From NCBI RefSeq assembly GCF_010015585.1, contig NW_022985092.1, positions 14,664 through 78,663 on the forward strand: a stretch of DNA of 64,000 bases. The letters are read 5' to 3'. The stretch is from Eremomyces bilateralis CBS 781.70 (taxonomy: Eukaryota > Ascomycota > Dothideomycetes > Eremomycetales > Eremomycetaceae). A model generated the notes under the pieces. The model made no database searches. It saw only the letters and a list, made by a program, of their open reading frames with translations, and was not told where the DNA came from. Every line of letters begins with the position of its first letter. The stretch's first letter is position 1. Both the position numbers and the translations under genes were made by a program. Positions 10,570 to 22,177 of this stretch are shown here, piece after piece.

Positions 10570-11880
10570 AGCATTAGGGCATTGGAGAGGAGAGTTGCTA
10601 TCTCGCGCACAAAGGTGCCGGGAGATTTCTTCTCTCTCTCTCTCTCTCTTCAGTTTAGATTAATGGAACTTGGTAATCGCAGACCTTGCGCATCCAGACC
10701 GTGTCAGAAAATACCAAATCCTATAGACACTCGCTGGGCATATGCATGGTTCAAACGAGAGCCAGAGGTCTATGCACGGAAAGCACGTGTACTTGATCTT
10801 AATCGTAAAGCTGCTCATGATATCCAGGCTCTCGAGAGATGGTTTGAGCAGCTATACCATATTAAGATCCGATACGGAATCGCGACCGAGGACATGTGGA
10901 ATTTCGACGAGACTGGCTTCCGCGTCGGTGTAGGCAAAGACCAATGGATTATTTCGTTCTACCCGAGTAAAAAGCAGTATGTTCCTCGAGATACTCGAAG
11001 CCCACCACGTTATACCATTTCGTCTTCCTCCTCATACAAGCCACATCCTCCAGCCGCTTGATGTCGGCCCATTTCAGCCTTATAAACACTGGCATGCAGA
11101 GGCCATCGATGCAGCCACTCGCACTGGCTGCACGCAATTTAATCGAGTGGAATTTCTGGCCGCACTCGAGTCGATCCGTACGAACACTTTCAAGACGCGA
11201 ACAACTATAAAGGGATGGAAAGAAACAGGCCTTATTCCTCACAATCCTGAGCGGATTTTACGCCAACTCCGTGAGGATAAAATGGCAATCGATGTCGTGT
11301 TTACAGCATACGATCATGGTGCTAGAATTCGAGATCAAACGCCACCGACAGACACCGATATTCAGCGGCGACTTTCCCCAACGAAAGACTATGCCACGCC
11401 ACGCAACCATGTACGATGGTGCTTAGCCAACATTGAGAAACTAAATTTACCACCACTTCTTGTGCAAAACTTCGATAACAGCCTCAACGGTAGCCTCCAA
11501 TTCGCCCTCCAAGCCGAGCAATTGTCACACACGATACAGGCCAACATGGCGGAATCCCAAGCACGTGCAGCACGACAACGAGGCAACAAACGTGTCCTCC
11601 CGTCCGAAATGGGATATATTACTTCACAACAAGCTAGATCTATGATAAAGGAGCGCACGGCGCGCGAGAAACAGGCCGAATTGGACAAATGGGTTAGGGG
11701 CTGGAAGACACGCCAAATCAACCACCGGAAGGCGTTCAAGGGCATACATGTAGAGATTTCGCGCTTAATCGGAAGCATGAGGCTTGATCCTATCTGGCGA
11801 TGTCGATTTGGAGATGAATAGTAGTGTTGGTGATGGAATTTTGGCATCTATAAACTTCATAGCGCGGAGTATGTATTAAG
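10570..11880 (+). mobile_element. pogo/Fot-type DNA transposon, internally deleted
   Basis: Two transposase segments lie in different frames. The first (about 10660-10975) has the end of the DNA-binding half, 'RWAYAWFKREPEVYARKA', and the first catalytic Asp in 'MWNFDETGFRVGVG'. The second (about 11000-11821) starts just before 'LPPHTSHILQPLDVGPF', which holds the third catalytic acid, and runs to a basic tail. Compared with the intact copy at 36024-37640, roughly 90-100 residues between the two, including the DGHGSH block with the second Asp, are missing, and the join changes frame. The copy is therefore non-autonomous. Convincing terminal inverted repeats were not found, so the outer limits are approximate. 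It belongs to a different subfamily from the other two copies. Confidence 0.75.
10628..10650 (+). repeat. (CT)n microsatellite
   Basis: A run of about ten CT dinucleotides lies at the 5' side of the deleted transposase segment. Simple-sequence repeat, of no further apparent meaning. Confidence 0.85.
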
Positions 11881-12089
11881 TTATCGTTTAGACGACATTA
11901 TCGTTTAGAGTGTAGGCGCTAGATTAAGGATCTAGCGTCCACAGTGTGGATGAGGTAAGCTTCAGCTGACGAACCAGGGGCGCGGATAAACTACTTCTGA
12001 CTGAATACAAGCATCTCACTGCCTCTGTCAGGTAACCTATTGCTTCCGTGATTGATTGATACGCCTAAACTATCAATACTTATGAACTT

Positions 12090-13620
12090 AATTTGCGTTG
12101 AAGTTCGATCTCTATATCAACTTTCCGATTGATCTCAACACGGACCGTTGTTCCGTAAAGCAACATCCCCTTCCGTCCCTTGACGCGTCCCGCGAGTCTC
12201 GATTCCTACATACGCCTAGGAACCGTCCTCCCATAACACCTTTCACTATGTCTTCCTCTACCGACTCCAATCACACGGTCACCATCAAGAACCCGTTGAA
12301 GGATATCGCCAATTGGATCGACTGGTATGAAGAGATCAAGAACTACGCCCAACGCATCAAAGTTTGGGACTACGTTAACCCAACCTTCGTCGAAATCCCT
12401 GCCTCTGAAGGAAAGGAAGCGGTAACGCAACCTATCCATGAGTCTCCTACTCCTCCTCGTTGCCCAGCCGCAAACGAGACGATTCCCAACTTAAAATGGC
12501 TCTGGAAATCCTTCGACTACGAGAAAAGGGAGTACGATCTCCGTGAGGCTGAACTCAGGAACCTCACGAACGCTATCACCGCTTCCGTCAGTGGTGATAT
12601 GACCCGATATATCAAGGACAAATACCTTGCCAAGGACATGTTGGAGTCGCTCCATCGTTACGCGGCTCCACAGTCCGACCAATCAGCGCCTCACCTGGAA
12701 GAAGAGTTCAACCGTTCGAAGAAGGGCAAATACCTTGCCATGGATATGTTGGAGTCACTCCACCGTTACGCGGCTCCACAGTCGATCCAATTGGCGTCTC
12801 ACCTTGAAGAAGAGCTCAACCGTTTGAAGAAGGGCAAGAAGGACCGGAATCAGTCTAATCTAGACTATGCCCATGATTGGCTTAGGTTACAAGAGAAGAT
12901 TAAGTCTGTCCGTGATCTTGTTGATCATCTCACTGACCGTTATATTTGCCGCGCTTTTATAGCCGCAGCTAATTCTATTGAGAGGGGATTTCGGCTACTT
13001 GTCTTTGACCGCATCGCTGGAAATCTGCTCAGCCCTACTCTTGCCGACCTTCCTACACTTGTCGATTGGTTTCTCAACTTTGGAAGCTTTATCAATAGCC
13101 AAGACTCTGTACAGAAGTTCGCTAAAACAACCCTCGGAGCTGCCGAACGGCAACCGCAAAGAGAACAACGTAATGCGAAGGGTCCATTCAAAGACTGCAT
13201 CTGTGGAGTGAAGCATTGGTTTGGGGAATGCCCTCACGTCAATTCGTCTAGGCGATCCAAGGATCATTGCGAAGACCCTGCTATTATCGAACGATTTAAG
13301 AGGCTCCCTCCAAGACCGCTTGAGAAAATCTATAAGCAACTCCAACACGACAAGGTCACGGCACCGGCATGGCTTCCTCCTAATCCAAGTGCCTAGCTCG
13401 TCGTTCCTCCGGCACTGCAGATTCCAATGGAGGCGAGCACCATCATTATCGCGTCAACCGAACGCCGGTCTTATGCCCCTAATCGATTCATCTTCGATTC
13501 TGGCGCAAACGTCCATGTCTGCCACGATTTCCACCTGATCGGTCATCCACAACTGGTACCCTTCGTGCAGCCGGGATCATACTGAATTTCGCGATCATCA
13601 GATCCACAGGACTTTACCAA
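12090..13620 (+). mobile_element. Ty1/copia-type LTR retrotransposon fossil (gag and start of protease)
   Basis: A Gag-like reading frame begins near 12248 and runs to 13396. It carries a Cys/His motif near its end ('CICGVKHWFGECPH'), as in copia Gag proteins. A short protease-like segment with the 'FDSGANVHVCHDF' signature follows at about 13486. Integrase, reverse transcriptase and RNase H are absent, and no flanking LTR pair was found, so only the 5' part of an element is present. The element is broken, with at least a few breaks besides the large missing 3' part. It appears old. Inside gag a stretch of about 108 bp is tandemly duplicated (see next entry). Together with the pogo remnant at 10.6-11.9 kb it forms a transposon cluster. 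Confidence 0.75.
12616..12831 (+). repeat. tandem duplication within the copia gag fossil
   Basis: Two adjacent copies of about 108 bp encode near-identical peptides around 'DMLESLHRYAAPQS', with copy starts near 12616 and 12724. The copies differ at several positions, so the duplication is not very recent. Confidence 0.75.
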
Positions 13621-13912
13621 CCAGACTAATCGAATCTGGACTTAATGAAAACTCGCCACTTCGACTTGTCGAAGCCAACAATTGTGGTTTCGACGCAAGT
13701 ACAATCTCCTATACCACTTGAGAGGGTCACAACTATAGCATCTTCGAGGTATTTTAGATTCCTATTGATCATATAGGATTAGCATGGTACCAGCAACATA
13801 TAGAGCCCTGATTCACGAAAGGCGTCATTCCATTTCAGGTGCTGGATTGTTGCAGTACCAATATATTTCTATGTCGCAAGCAGGGACCGGAAAGTAACCA
13901 TGTTGCTCTACC
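13621..13912. other. intergenic
   Basis: Lies between the copia fossil and the 3' end of the MFS gene. It may include more decayed retroelement sequence; nothing definite was recognised. Confidence 0.35.
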
Positions 13913-15626
13913 TCACAGTGTATATTTGAAAAAGGGGCTCTTGTCCCCATCGTCCTTTGTCTCCTCGTGGAACCTCTCCAACTCTGCTGGAGACAGTGAT
14001 TTGAGGGACTTAGCATCCTTCCTATTAGCCGAGACGAGAACGAACAGGTTGGTGATTGTTGTCAAGATACCAACGGAGAAAATGCTCGCGAGAACAAGAT
14101 ATGCAGAGCGGAATTCGGGAGACTCTCCGCTGAGGAAGATGTTCGAGCCAACCACACCACCAATGAGATTACCCAAGGTAAACTCCAGCGCCATACCAAT
14201 AGATCGTTTCCATTGACCAGCGAGATTGTTCGAAATCCAGCAGACGATGCCTGGCACTGTAGGAAACAACCCACTGGCCACCAGGAACATAGCAAAGTAG
14301 ATAACACCCGGCTTTTCGGTTGGCGAAACCGTTAGACATATGATGAATCCACACAGGCCAAGAAGGAACGGTATAATGATTGACTGGAAGCGTCTTTGGA
14401 GCTTGTCGGCGACGACGGCGTTGACAACGCAAACAACGCACGCGAAGGCGTAGATAGGAACCGTCAGGAGCTGTGCATTTGCGGCCGAGTATCCAAGGAG
14501 CTTAATGGTTGTTGGAAGACTATATGAGAGCGAGTATGTCCCCGTGCAACAAGTAGTGAACAGTATCTGAGCAAAGCATTGTCAGAGATCGATGTTCTGT
14601 CGACATGTCAGACGAGACTTACACAGCCAAGGTAGACCTTAAGGTCCAGGAAAGCTTGTTTCAGATACTTCGGTTTGTATCGCGTCTCAGTGTAGCCACG
14701 TTCATGGCCGTCAAACTGGAGCCGCAACTGCACGAACCTCTTCTCCTCGTCCGTAAGCCATCCGACGGCGTCAGGGGCATCGCAGATGAATGGAATGGAG
14801 ACCAAAGCGACGACAATGGTCAAGAGGCCTTCGAGGATGAAAAGCCATCGCCAGCCACCGTATCCACGGATTCCTGTAGCCTGTCAGGATTTGCCATTTC
14901 TGGTTGACGACAAGGTCACCATACCCTCCATGAAACCAATTCCGTACGCGAGAAGACCCGAAAAGGATCCCGCAAGACTGGCAGCAGTGTAGAACAGGGC
15001 GATGCGGAACTGGAGCTCCTTGCGAAGGTACCATGTAGAGCAAAGATACGTCGCGCCAGGAAAGAGCCCAGCTTCGGCAACGCCCAAGAAGAACCGTGCA
15101 GAGAGGAGGCCAGCGTAGTTGTGCACCCATCCCATGCACATCATCCTAGTACCGGGTTAGACTCGCTTGGAACGGAGAAGAAACCGCTTGGCTTACACAA
15201 GACCCCACGATGCCATGAGAAAAGGCAGCCAGAAAGAAGGTTTCGTAAACTTGAGAGCCAGGTTGCTTGGAACCTCAAAGAGACCATAGGGGATGAAGAA
15301 GATGGTCAAGCAGCTGCGCTCATTAGCATTGTCACGGCTATCAGACGCAAGGTTCCGAGTTACAGATTGTATTGAGTGGGAGTCATCTGGAGGTCTCTTT
15401 CAAGCCCCTGGAGCCTTGCATTGCCCATGTTGGACCTGTCCATGAATGATAAGAGGTAAAAGACTGTAAGCAAAGGCAAGAGGCGCCAATCGATTTTTCG
15501 CAGCAGTTCTTTCTGGCGTTTGGCATCAAATCTAGTAAGGAGTTCCGTATACTCTTCGTGGTCCGAAGAGATGGCGACGTTTTCCTGGCGATCCTCAAAG
15601 CCTTTCTCAACGGAAATTTCGGTCAT
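13913..15626 (-). CDS. MFS transporter, Dal5-like anion:cation symporter family
   Basis: Five exons join exactly in frame: 15626-15364, 15313-15197, 15145-14925, 14873-14623 and 14566-13913. They encode 501 residues, the usual length for this family. Introns are 50, 51, 51 and 56 bp. Diagnostic parts are the first-helix motif 'YLLSFMDRSNMGNARL', 'FFIPYGLFEVPSNLALK', 'RFFLGVAEAGLFPGATY' and the central-loop sequence 'DEEKRFVQLRL'. These are typical of fungal carboxylate/allantoate/nicotinate permeases (Dal5, Tna1 and relatives). It should sit in the plasma membrane with 12 helices and import an organic anion with protons. The substrate cannot be read from sequence. The citrate-carrier-like gene 1.1 kb away on the other strand might share an organic-acid theme, but that is inference. 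Confidence 0.88.
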
Positions 15627-16763
15627 GATGGGCGAAATGAAGGAAGCGCAAGAGATTTTTCAGTCCAGTGAATGACCCATTTCTAAAAGAGTACAAGATT
15701 TGACTATATACCTGCACTCAACTCTCCACACTATGCTAAGGGAGGCATTACCCCGTGTTCAGCCACCCCCGCATGAAATTCCACAATCCGGGGTGGCCCA
15801 AAATCGGGAAATCGAGGTCCGAAAATTACGAAGTAGAGAATATTTTTAAAGACAGCTTTCTACGGCGAAGTAACTGTCATATCGTTGTTGGCTACACACT
15901 CCGAGGCATAGGATCCACTTCAAGGTCTAAATGTACATTTTCCCAGACTTGTTTACAACCAAAACCCACATCTTCGTCGCTAGTGGACCTTAGGCTCAGC
16001 CTCGGTATGGGAGATACGAGCTACTATCTTCACTAAGCTAATGAAATGACCAGCACAAAATATGCTTCGTCAAACTCTTCATGCAGATCTAAATGTAGAC
16101 TATCGGAGATACTTGATATCGGCATGGCAGGGCATAAAATCGGATTGCAACAATGCCCCGATAGTTGGAAAATTTGAGCTTAGGGAATTATCATTGTAGA
16201 TAAATCGGGAGAGATCGTCCCGTCCTCTTCAAACTCCAGTACACTACCAACTACCACTCTAAAAAACAATGACTATCATGTCGGCGCTGAGCCATGGTTT
16301 GGGATTTGAACGGGAGGACTACTCCCATGGCGTATGACCGTTCGGAGGATGAGTCGCCGATAGCCCCTATTGTTCCGAGTGCAGCAATAGATGGCGGGGC
16401 GTTAGATGCCGAAATCAGTCTTACCTATACGAAGTGGAAAAAGTGGGTTCCGGAGCATAACACGCCGAATGACACTAGCCGTGTCATGCATAGGTGTGGG
16501 CGCTAAACCTAGACTAGTAGAACGGCCTCAAACTTTAAATTTGAATCATAGGTCGACGGAGCATTTCTTTGCAAAGAAAATGAGAATAATATTGATACTA
16601 TGAATGTCTCAAACTGACACAACCTGCTGAGCGGAGCGCTTGACTCCAATCACATTTCATCAAAGGTAAATGGAGTATATTAAATCGAATCACTCGTCGA
16701 TATCATCTTTGAAAGTGACCTAAGTATATTCAACTGGGCCGTTATAATTCGAGGCCGACTACT
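15627..16763. other. divergent promoter region, no gene seen
   Basis: Separates the divergently oriented MFS and mitochondrial-carrier genes and should hold both promoters. Short open frames occur with no recognisable product. Confidence 0.45.
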
Positions 16764-17830
16764 ATGGATCAGTTAGTGCACGGCGCTGCTGCCGAGCATT
16801 GTAATACTATCCAGCTACAAGCTGAAGAGGTACCGCGGATTTACCAACGAGGCATACGGTTAGATATTGACACTATGAGCTAGACAAAACAGCAGAAAAA
16901 GGCTAAGACTTCTTCACCCGCTGTAGCCTTTGCGTCAGGTGCTATTGCAGGAGGTGTAGAATGCTTCGTCACAGTACGCCCTCGAGCAAGCAACTACAAC
17001 TTTAAGAAGTGCTGACCGCTACCTAGTATCCCTTCGAATTCACAAAGACAAGCGTCCAGCTACGTGGCGGCAATGTATCCAAGAATCCCTTCGTGGTCGC
17101 CCATCGCATCGTGCGAACGCAGGGCGTCAGCGCCTTATACACGGGATGTAATGCTCTCGTGACGGGCACCATGGCCAAGTGCGGCGTGCGCTTCTTCGTC
17201 TACGATGGCCTTAAAGAGCAGTTAGCATCATCGTACCTGAAATGTTCCAACTTGCTCCAAGGGGTCGTGGCGGGCATGGGCGCCGGCATTGCCGAAAGCG
17301 TCCTGGTGGTCACTCCCATCGAGCGCATCAAGACCGCACTTATCGACGATGCAAAATCCGGCAAAAAGCAGCTGGGTGGCGGCTTGCACGCCATGCAGGT
17401 CATTGTTCGGACGCGGGGCATCGCAGACTTGTACAAAGGCCTGATGCCAACCATGCTGAAGCAGGCAATGACATCGGGCGTACGGATGGGGAGCTACAAT
17501 ATACTGAAGGAGCTGGGTAGGAAGTTTAAGCTTAACGATGGTTCGGTGACGATATTCATGACTGGCGCACTTGCTGGCACTATTACGGTGTATGCGACTC
17601 AGCCGTTTGACTCGATCAAGACTCGGTCCCAGGCGCTGACATCTATGAGTATGAGAAGCGCAACGAGAAGTATCATCCTAGAATATGGCATGCGTGGTCT
17701 TTGGCAAGGTAGCACAATGCGGCTCGGGAGATTGCTGTTTAGCGGTGGTATTGTGTTCACAGTGTATGAGAAGTCAGTGCAGATCATTGAGTCGCGACTC
17801 CACTTAGAGGCGCAACACCAGATAAAATAG
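16764..17830 (+). CDS. mitochondrial carrier, tricarboxylate (citrate) carrier-like
   Basis: Three exons (16764-16829, 16893-16973, 17027-17830) give 316 residues in three repeats of about 100. Each repeat has the mitochondrial carrier signature P-x-[DE]-x-x-[KR]: 'YPFEFTKTSVQL', 'TPIERIKTALIDDAKS' and 'QPFDSIKTRSQ'. The 'ERIKT.LIDDAKS' block and the final 'LLFSGGIVFTVYEK' closely follow the yeast Ctp1 citrate carrier group, so exchange of a tricarboxylate across the inner mitochondrial membrane is the best guess. The first intron ends in a tandem acceptor (CAGCAG at 16890-16895), so two proteins differing by one Gln are possible. The second exon encodes the start of helix 1. A related specificity within the SLC25 family is possible. 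Confidence 0.87.
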
Positions 17831-18177
17831 AATTGCAAAATTTTGGCCCTGCCTAGCCAGTGTTGCGAAGAATCAAGAAATCGCCGAGTTAGGGCCACTC
17901 CAGCTAGGTATATACCTGGGTAAAATAAATCTGGCTGGTGAGATTTCTCCTTCCTGCTAGTAACGGTGGAAATTAATTGCTTAACTGGGCCTAGCGCGCA
18001 ATTTCCTTCGGCTTCGCCTAGGGACAACTTCAATTATCAATGTTCAACAGTTCAATCTATTCCTTCTCTCACAGACCTCAAAATGTTGGAGACAAATCTC
18101 ACCAGCCAAATCCCAAAAACGGGTGGGAAAACCTCACCAGCCATTCTAGTATCCATGTGCCTAACCAATGTGTAATA
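17831..18177. other. intergenic between carrier gene and pogo element
   Basis: No coding segment recognised. Ends at the TA target dinucleotide (18176-18177) of the transposon. Confidence 0.5.
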
Positions 18178-18204
18178 AGTCGGCCGCCCCCCTTGTCGGC
18201 CACC
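18178..18204 (+). repeat. left terminal inverted repeat of the 18.2-20.05 kb pogo element
   Basis: Pairs with 20024-20050 read on the other strand, with 24 of 27 bases equal. Preceded by TA. Confidence 0.9.
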
Positions 18205-20023
18205 TCATCAAGAATTCAATTGACAACGTACAGGTAGACAGATTTATCAATATGAACTCTCTACATACATTTTTGCCTAATTAAATTTGAAATTCATAAA
18301 GAAATGACTCGTAAGTAGCCTTCGAAAAAATTTCAGCCTGACAGCCTCTTCTTGAGCATTGAAGATCGGGTTTAGAGGCGCCTTGTTCGGCAGTCTTGCC
18401 CGCTCAGTCTCTTTGGCTGTCTCATCCATCTTCGCAACGATTTGCTCAATATTAGCAAATCTTTCGTTCTGATCTACAGGTATTCTCTTTCGCCTTTTCG
18501 TGTGTGCCCCACCCATATCTTCAATGGTTTTGTTGAGGCGTTGAACCTCAGCTCTAAGGGCGGCGATTTCGGCGTTCTTTTCCCCAAGTCCCTTTGCAAT
18601 CTTCCCTTTCCACCCCCGGAACCCCCTTTCCGTCAGTTCTTCGAATTTTTGGTCCGGAACGTCTTTCGGGCCTTTGGTAGTATGGAAAATAGGTATATCA
18701 ATTGGTTCAGGTGTAGTGGGACGTGCAATGGTGGTAGAAGAATGGTTGGTGTTTAACTGGGAGCTATGTAATACTTTATATTTATTGAAGGGGTACATTC
18801 CGGTGGCACGAAATCCTGCACGAATATTCTGTGCAGTCAAGCCTTCTACTCTTGCTTTACTATATATCAATAAAATTATGCTTCTTAATAGGGGTATTAT
18901 CGTCAAGGGAACTTAGGAGGGACAGTGCTTGTCGATACTTGGTCTTCAGAGGGGAGAAACATGCGACGTCAAGAGGCTGGAGTATATGTGAGCAATGAGA
19001 AGGGAGGAGAAGGAGGAAGACGCGGTTACCTTTACAGGTCTTCATGATCTCAATGGTAGCATGAGATCCGTGGCCATCGCATGCTAGTAAACGCCACTCA
19101 TCGTGTCCGTTACTGTCAGGAATGGTTTCAGGCCTCAGGGAGGAACTTCTTCTCCAGCCATTTAAGGCCAATCTCGTTAGAAGTCCACGCATTCTCTGAT
19201 GTCGTGAAGTGCAATCGGTCAGGTCCTTGATTGAAGAAGGGAACCACGTAGTCTGGAGGTTTTGGCATTTGAAGATGATAAGGGGAGAGACTTTTCGACC
19301 TTCCGCGGAAACTGCCTCGATAATGGAAACCCATTCGCGATCACCAGGGAATTTAACGTAGGTACGTTTGCGTTTTCCGTTCGTTGAGGCCCCTATAACT
19401 CTCCCATTCGTTCCTATACCAAGCATTATCCCGTGTTCATCGAAATTGCACCTATTCGCGGGCTTGGTCTTGTACTGGTCGCAGATCTTCTTGTATAGGT
19501 CCAGGAATTCCGAGATGACCTCTTTTGTTGCGCCATTTGCTCGAGGCGCTTCGAGAGCCGTTCTGACCATAGAGTTTACCTGCGGGTTACGACGAAGGAA
19601 GCCTTGAGTCCAATGTTGACCGCAAGGGGTCGTATCCCCATTTTCCCGGGCAATGCATTCTGCCATTTGGACCACTCTTGCGTGAGAAGGGGCCCGATTG
19701 GCGCGGTCTTCTTCGATAATCCATTCCGCAAGGTATCTCTCTTGAACAGGGGATAGATTCTGTGTAATCTGGGCGCTCTCTTTGCGAGTTGGACGGCCTG
19801 CGAGTCTACTCTGAAGTGTAGACCTTGGGATTTGATATAGCTCCGAAACCTTGCGCAAAGAGGGGATTTTCCGGGTCGGAAAATCATCTAGAGCACTTTG
19901 CAGAGCCTCTTCTGTATATTCAGGCATTTTGGCAAGAACAATAGTCCTTGCATTGATTGTTTCATTGATTCAAAACTATCTACAGATCTACGTACAACCC
20001 GATTTAGGGTGGCTGACAAGGGG

Positions 20024-20050
20024 GGTGGCCGACAAGGGGGTCTGCTGACT
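20024..20050 (-). repeat. right terminal inverted repeat of the 18.2-20.05 kb pogo element
   Basis: Inverted partner of 18178-18204. Followed by TA at 20051-20052. Confidence 0.9.
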
Positions 20051-20052
20051 TA

Positions 20053-20738
20053 ATATGGGGGATGAAGATCTATTTTGGGATTTCGGGGCTGCTGCCAGGA
20101 ACAGTGGGGGGGGAGAGGCTGTGGTTTGTTGGATGTTGGTTGGTGTTGATTGGTCCAATTCTTCAAACATCCCATTTTCAACTTCTCGGCTTCTTCGACG
20201 GAAACACCAACTTCTCTTGACTTTTTAGTATCGAATCATCTTCCTATTTTGGATCAAGAGATGGATATGCCTGAATTGTTACCAACCCAGGAATAGAATT
20301 AAACCTTGAGCAGATCGAACACGGCCCCAATTTCTCGGATCATTCAACAGCCGAGATACAGGTTATGGCTGTACTTGCACTGCCTTTGTACGTTCTAGAC
20401 TTTAATTAAAGATTAAAGTTTAAGCTCGGAAAATAAGCATACTTTGGCCCCATGTGGACTCTTATAGAGTGGCGCTGTCATACTACCGCCTGCTTATTTC
20501 TATCTTAGAATTCAGTGTCGAACATAGCACAAGCGCGGAGACGGCCTTGTGCCTGACGATCCGCCTGGTATAGTGAGATTGGATGACATCTCAGACAAGA
20601 CAGTGAGCTATATAAGAGTGCTCTCTCTACGTCTAGATGGTTTGAATTCATTATCACTAAGTAGATCTACCAGATACAAGACATTCACCAGTCTTCTCTC
20701 ACTCATCTACTCTTACAACTCTATAATCAGTCAATAAT
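20053..20738. other. promoter region of the cupin gene
   Basis: No gene recognised. A TATA-like element lies at 20609-20616, and the sequence just before the start codon is pyrimidine-rich, typical of strongly expressed fungal genes. Confidence 0.5.
20609..20616 (+). promoter_or_regulatory. TATA box-like element of the cupin gene
   Basis: 'TATATAAG' lies 130 bp upstream of the ATG at 20739. A CT-rich stretch with 'ttctctcactcatc' follows and probably marks the transcription start area. Confidence 0.5.
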
Positions 20739-21533
20739 ATGTCTTTTACCATCATTAAACTCCTCATCGCTGCACTTGCAGCTAGTGCGACTGCCGCTCC
20801 GCAACCAATCGGTCTTCGACAACCCCGTTCTGCCTCCGGAATCTCCCCTATCCCTCCAGCGCCTTCAGTCGACTTCACCAAGCTCCTAACACAACCAACT
20901 CTTGTCGATCGCTTCAAGCAACTTGTCACTCGGGACGGCAAACTTCTTCCTGAGGACGAACTACGTAGCGTCGTTTCTTTCGATTTTAACACTCCTCTAC
21001 CTGCACCAGAAGGGAAGGGAGGTGCCGTCAACCTCGCCAATACCAAGAACTGGCCCATTCTCGCCGAATCGGGACTTGCTGTTACTGTTGGCTTCCTCGG
21101 TCCTTGTGGCATCAACACTCCTCATGTCCATCCACGAGCTACCGAACTTCTTACCGTCGCCAGTGGTAGTGAGGTAGACTTCGGTTATATCCTTGAGAAC
21201 GGACTTGTCGATCCCGGTGAAAAATCGGAAATCGCTGGCAAACTTGGTCCACTTCAAGCCACTTTGTTTCCTATGGGTAGCATCCACTTTGAAGTCAATC
21301 CAACCTGTGATGATGCTACTTTCATTTCTGCCCTCAACAATGACGATCCCGGTGTATCTCAGGTTGCACAGAACTTTTTCGGTTTGGATGGCGAGACAAT
21401 CGAGGCTGTTCTCGGTTTCCCGGAACAATTCGATGGAGACCGTATTGAAGAATTCCGCAGCAAGATTCCTGCCAATGTTGCCCGTGGCATTGAGCAATGT
21501 TTGGAGCACTGCAAGATTCCCAAGAGGAAGTAA
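20739..21533 (+). CDS. secreted cupin (germin/spherulin-like) protein
   Basis: Intronless gene of 264 residues. Residues 1-19 form a signal peptide (basic start, 'LLIAALAASATAA' core, probable cleavage before Pro/Gln). The cupin core is visible in order: motif 1 'GINTPHVHPRATELLTV' (H-x-H..E metal ligands), then a conserved Gly-rich loop, then motif 2 'FPMGSIHFEVNPT' with the third His and the P-x-G turn. This is the arrangement of fungal germin/spherulin-1A-like proteins, which bind Mn or a similar metal in a beta barrel outside the cell. Some act as oxalate oxidase or superoxide dismutase; many have no known activity. Two Cys near the C-terminus (CLEHC) could pair. Function beyond metal-binding cupin is not inferable. 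Confidence 0.9.
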   Translation: MSFTIIKLLIAALAASATAAPQPIGLRQPRSASGISPIPPAPSVDFTKLLTQPTLVDRFKQLVTRDGKLLPEDELRSVVSFDFNTPLPAPEGKGGAVNLANTKNWPILAESGLAVTVGFLGPCGINTPHVHPRATELLTVASGSEVDFGYILENGLVDPGEKSEIAGKLGPLQATLFPMGSIHFEVNPTCDDATFISALNNDDPGVSQVAQNFFGLDGETIEAVLGFPEQFDGDRIEEFRSKIPANVARGIEQCLEHCKIPKRK

Positions 21534-22177
21534 TGCCACCGTGTGAGAAGATCTTGATTTTTGGAGCATCATGTCCCTATTAGCGAGCATCGTCCCGGCG
21601 TTCCAATTTCGATGGGTTTTTGTTTATTTACCGAGTCATTTACAACTGTATTTACTAGAGTCCGGAGTCTAAGCTCTCTATTAAAATATCTTTTCAATTT
21701 TAGAGAATTCCGTCCACTTTTCTCATTTCTGTCCTGTGTACAACATTACAAGTCAGATTCTATGTAACTACGTACATATGAACTGACCAATATGGTAGTT
21801 AGAGGAAACCCGACAGAATTGGTAGGTGGCCGAGGCACGCCAAGGCTTTAAACCCTCACATAATATATCCTGTCTGCTCTGCTCAGTACAACGACCCGCA
21901 GTGCCATCGTCTTCATTTCAACGACAGGCAGTTGATCAATGCTCAATATTACCACTTTCTATGTCAACGCCTCCATCTTCCACCTCGCACTCATTGTCGC
22001 GTAAATTCTGTACCAGGTCCACGAAGTGTGCTGGACTACACTATGACTATACCTTGGATCGTGGCCGGCCTTGCCAGGTACTTCCTCCTGAACTCGTTGG
22101 AACCACCTTGTCAAAATCATCGCTCAAGAAAGCATCACCTCAAGACTGAAACAGAGTCCGCTCTCTACTTGACGATC
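21534..22177. other. intergenic
   Basis: 3' flank of the cupin gene and 5' flank of the next gene. The open frame that enters the next gene extends back to 21932, but the upstream part looks non-coding. Confidence 0.4.

Larger units (their letters stand above)
18178..20050 (-). mobile_element. pogo/Fot-type DNA transposon with TIRs, transposase frame disrupted
   Basis: The element is 1,873 bp, flanked by TA at 18176-18177 and 20051-20052, the pogo-group target duplication. The outer 27 bp are inverted repeats with three mismatches; both begin 'agtc' and contain 'ccccttgtcggccacc'. A further copy of the 'ggtggc.gacaagg' motif lies just inside the right end. The transposase reads on the minus strand from 19927 to 18277. 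It has an N-terminal HTH of the 'LRKVSELYQIPRSTLQSRL' type, 'CNFDEHGIMLGIG', 'ACDGHGSHATIEI' and 'LQPLDVACFSPLK', which supply the three catalytic acids. Reading needs two mutually compensating frame changes near 19235 and 19130, and a third near 18880 before the coiled C-terminal part, so the copy is probably inactive. Confidence 0.9.

Noticed and set aside
10340-12060. terminal inverted repeats for the deleted pogo copy
   Set aside because: Only weak matches such as 'ccgataact' were found. They do not sit next to TA in a convincing way.
14881-14919. 39-bp intron in the MFS gene
   Set aside because: It keeps frame, but the 51-bp alternative (14874-14924) has a stronger GTATGG donor and yields the family sequence GFMEGIRGYGGW.
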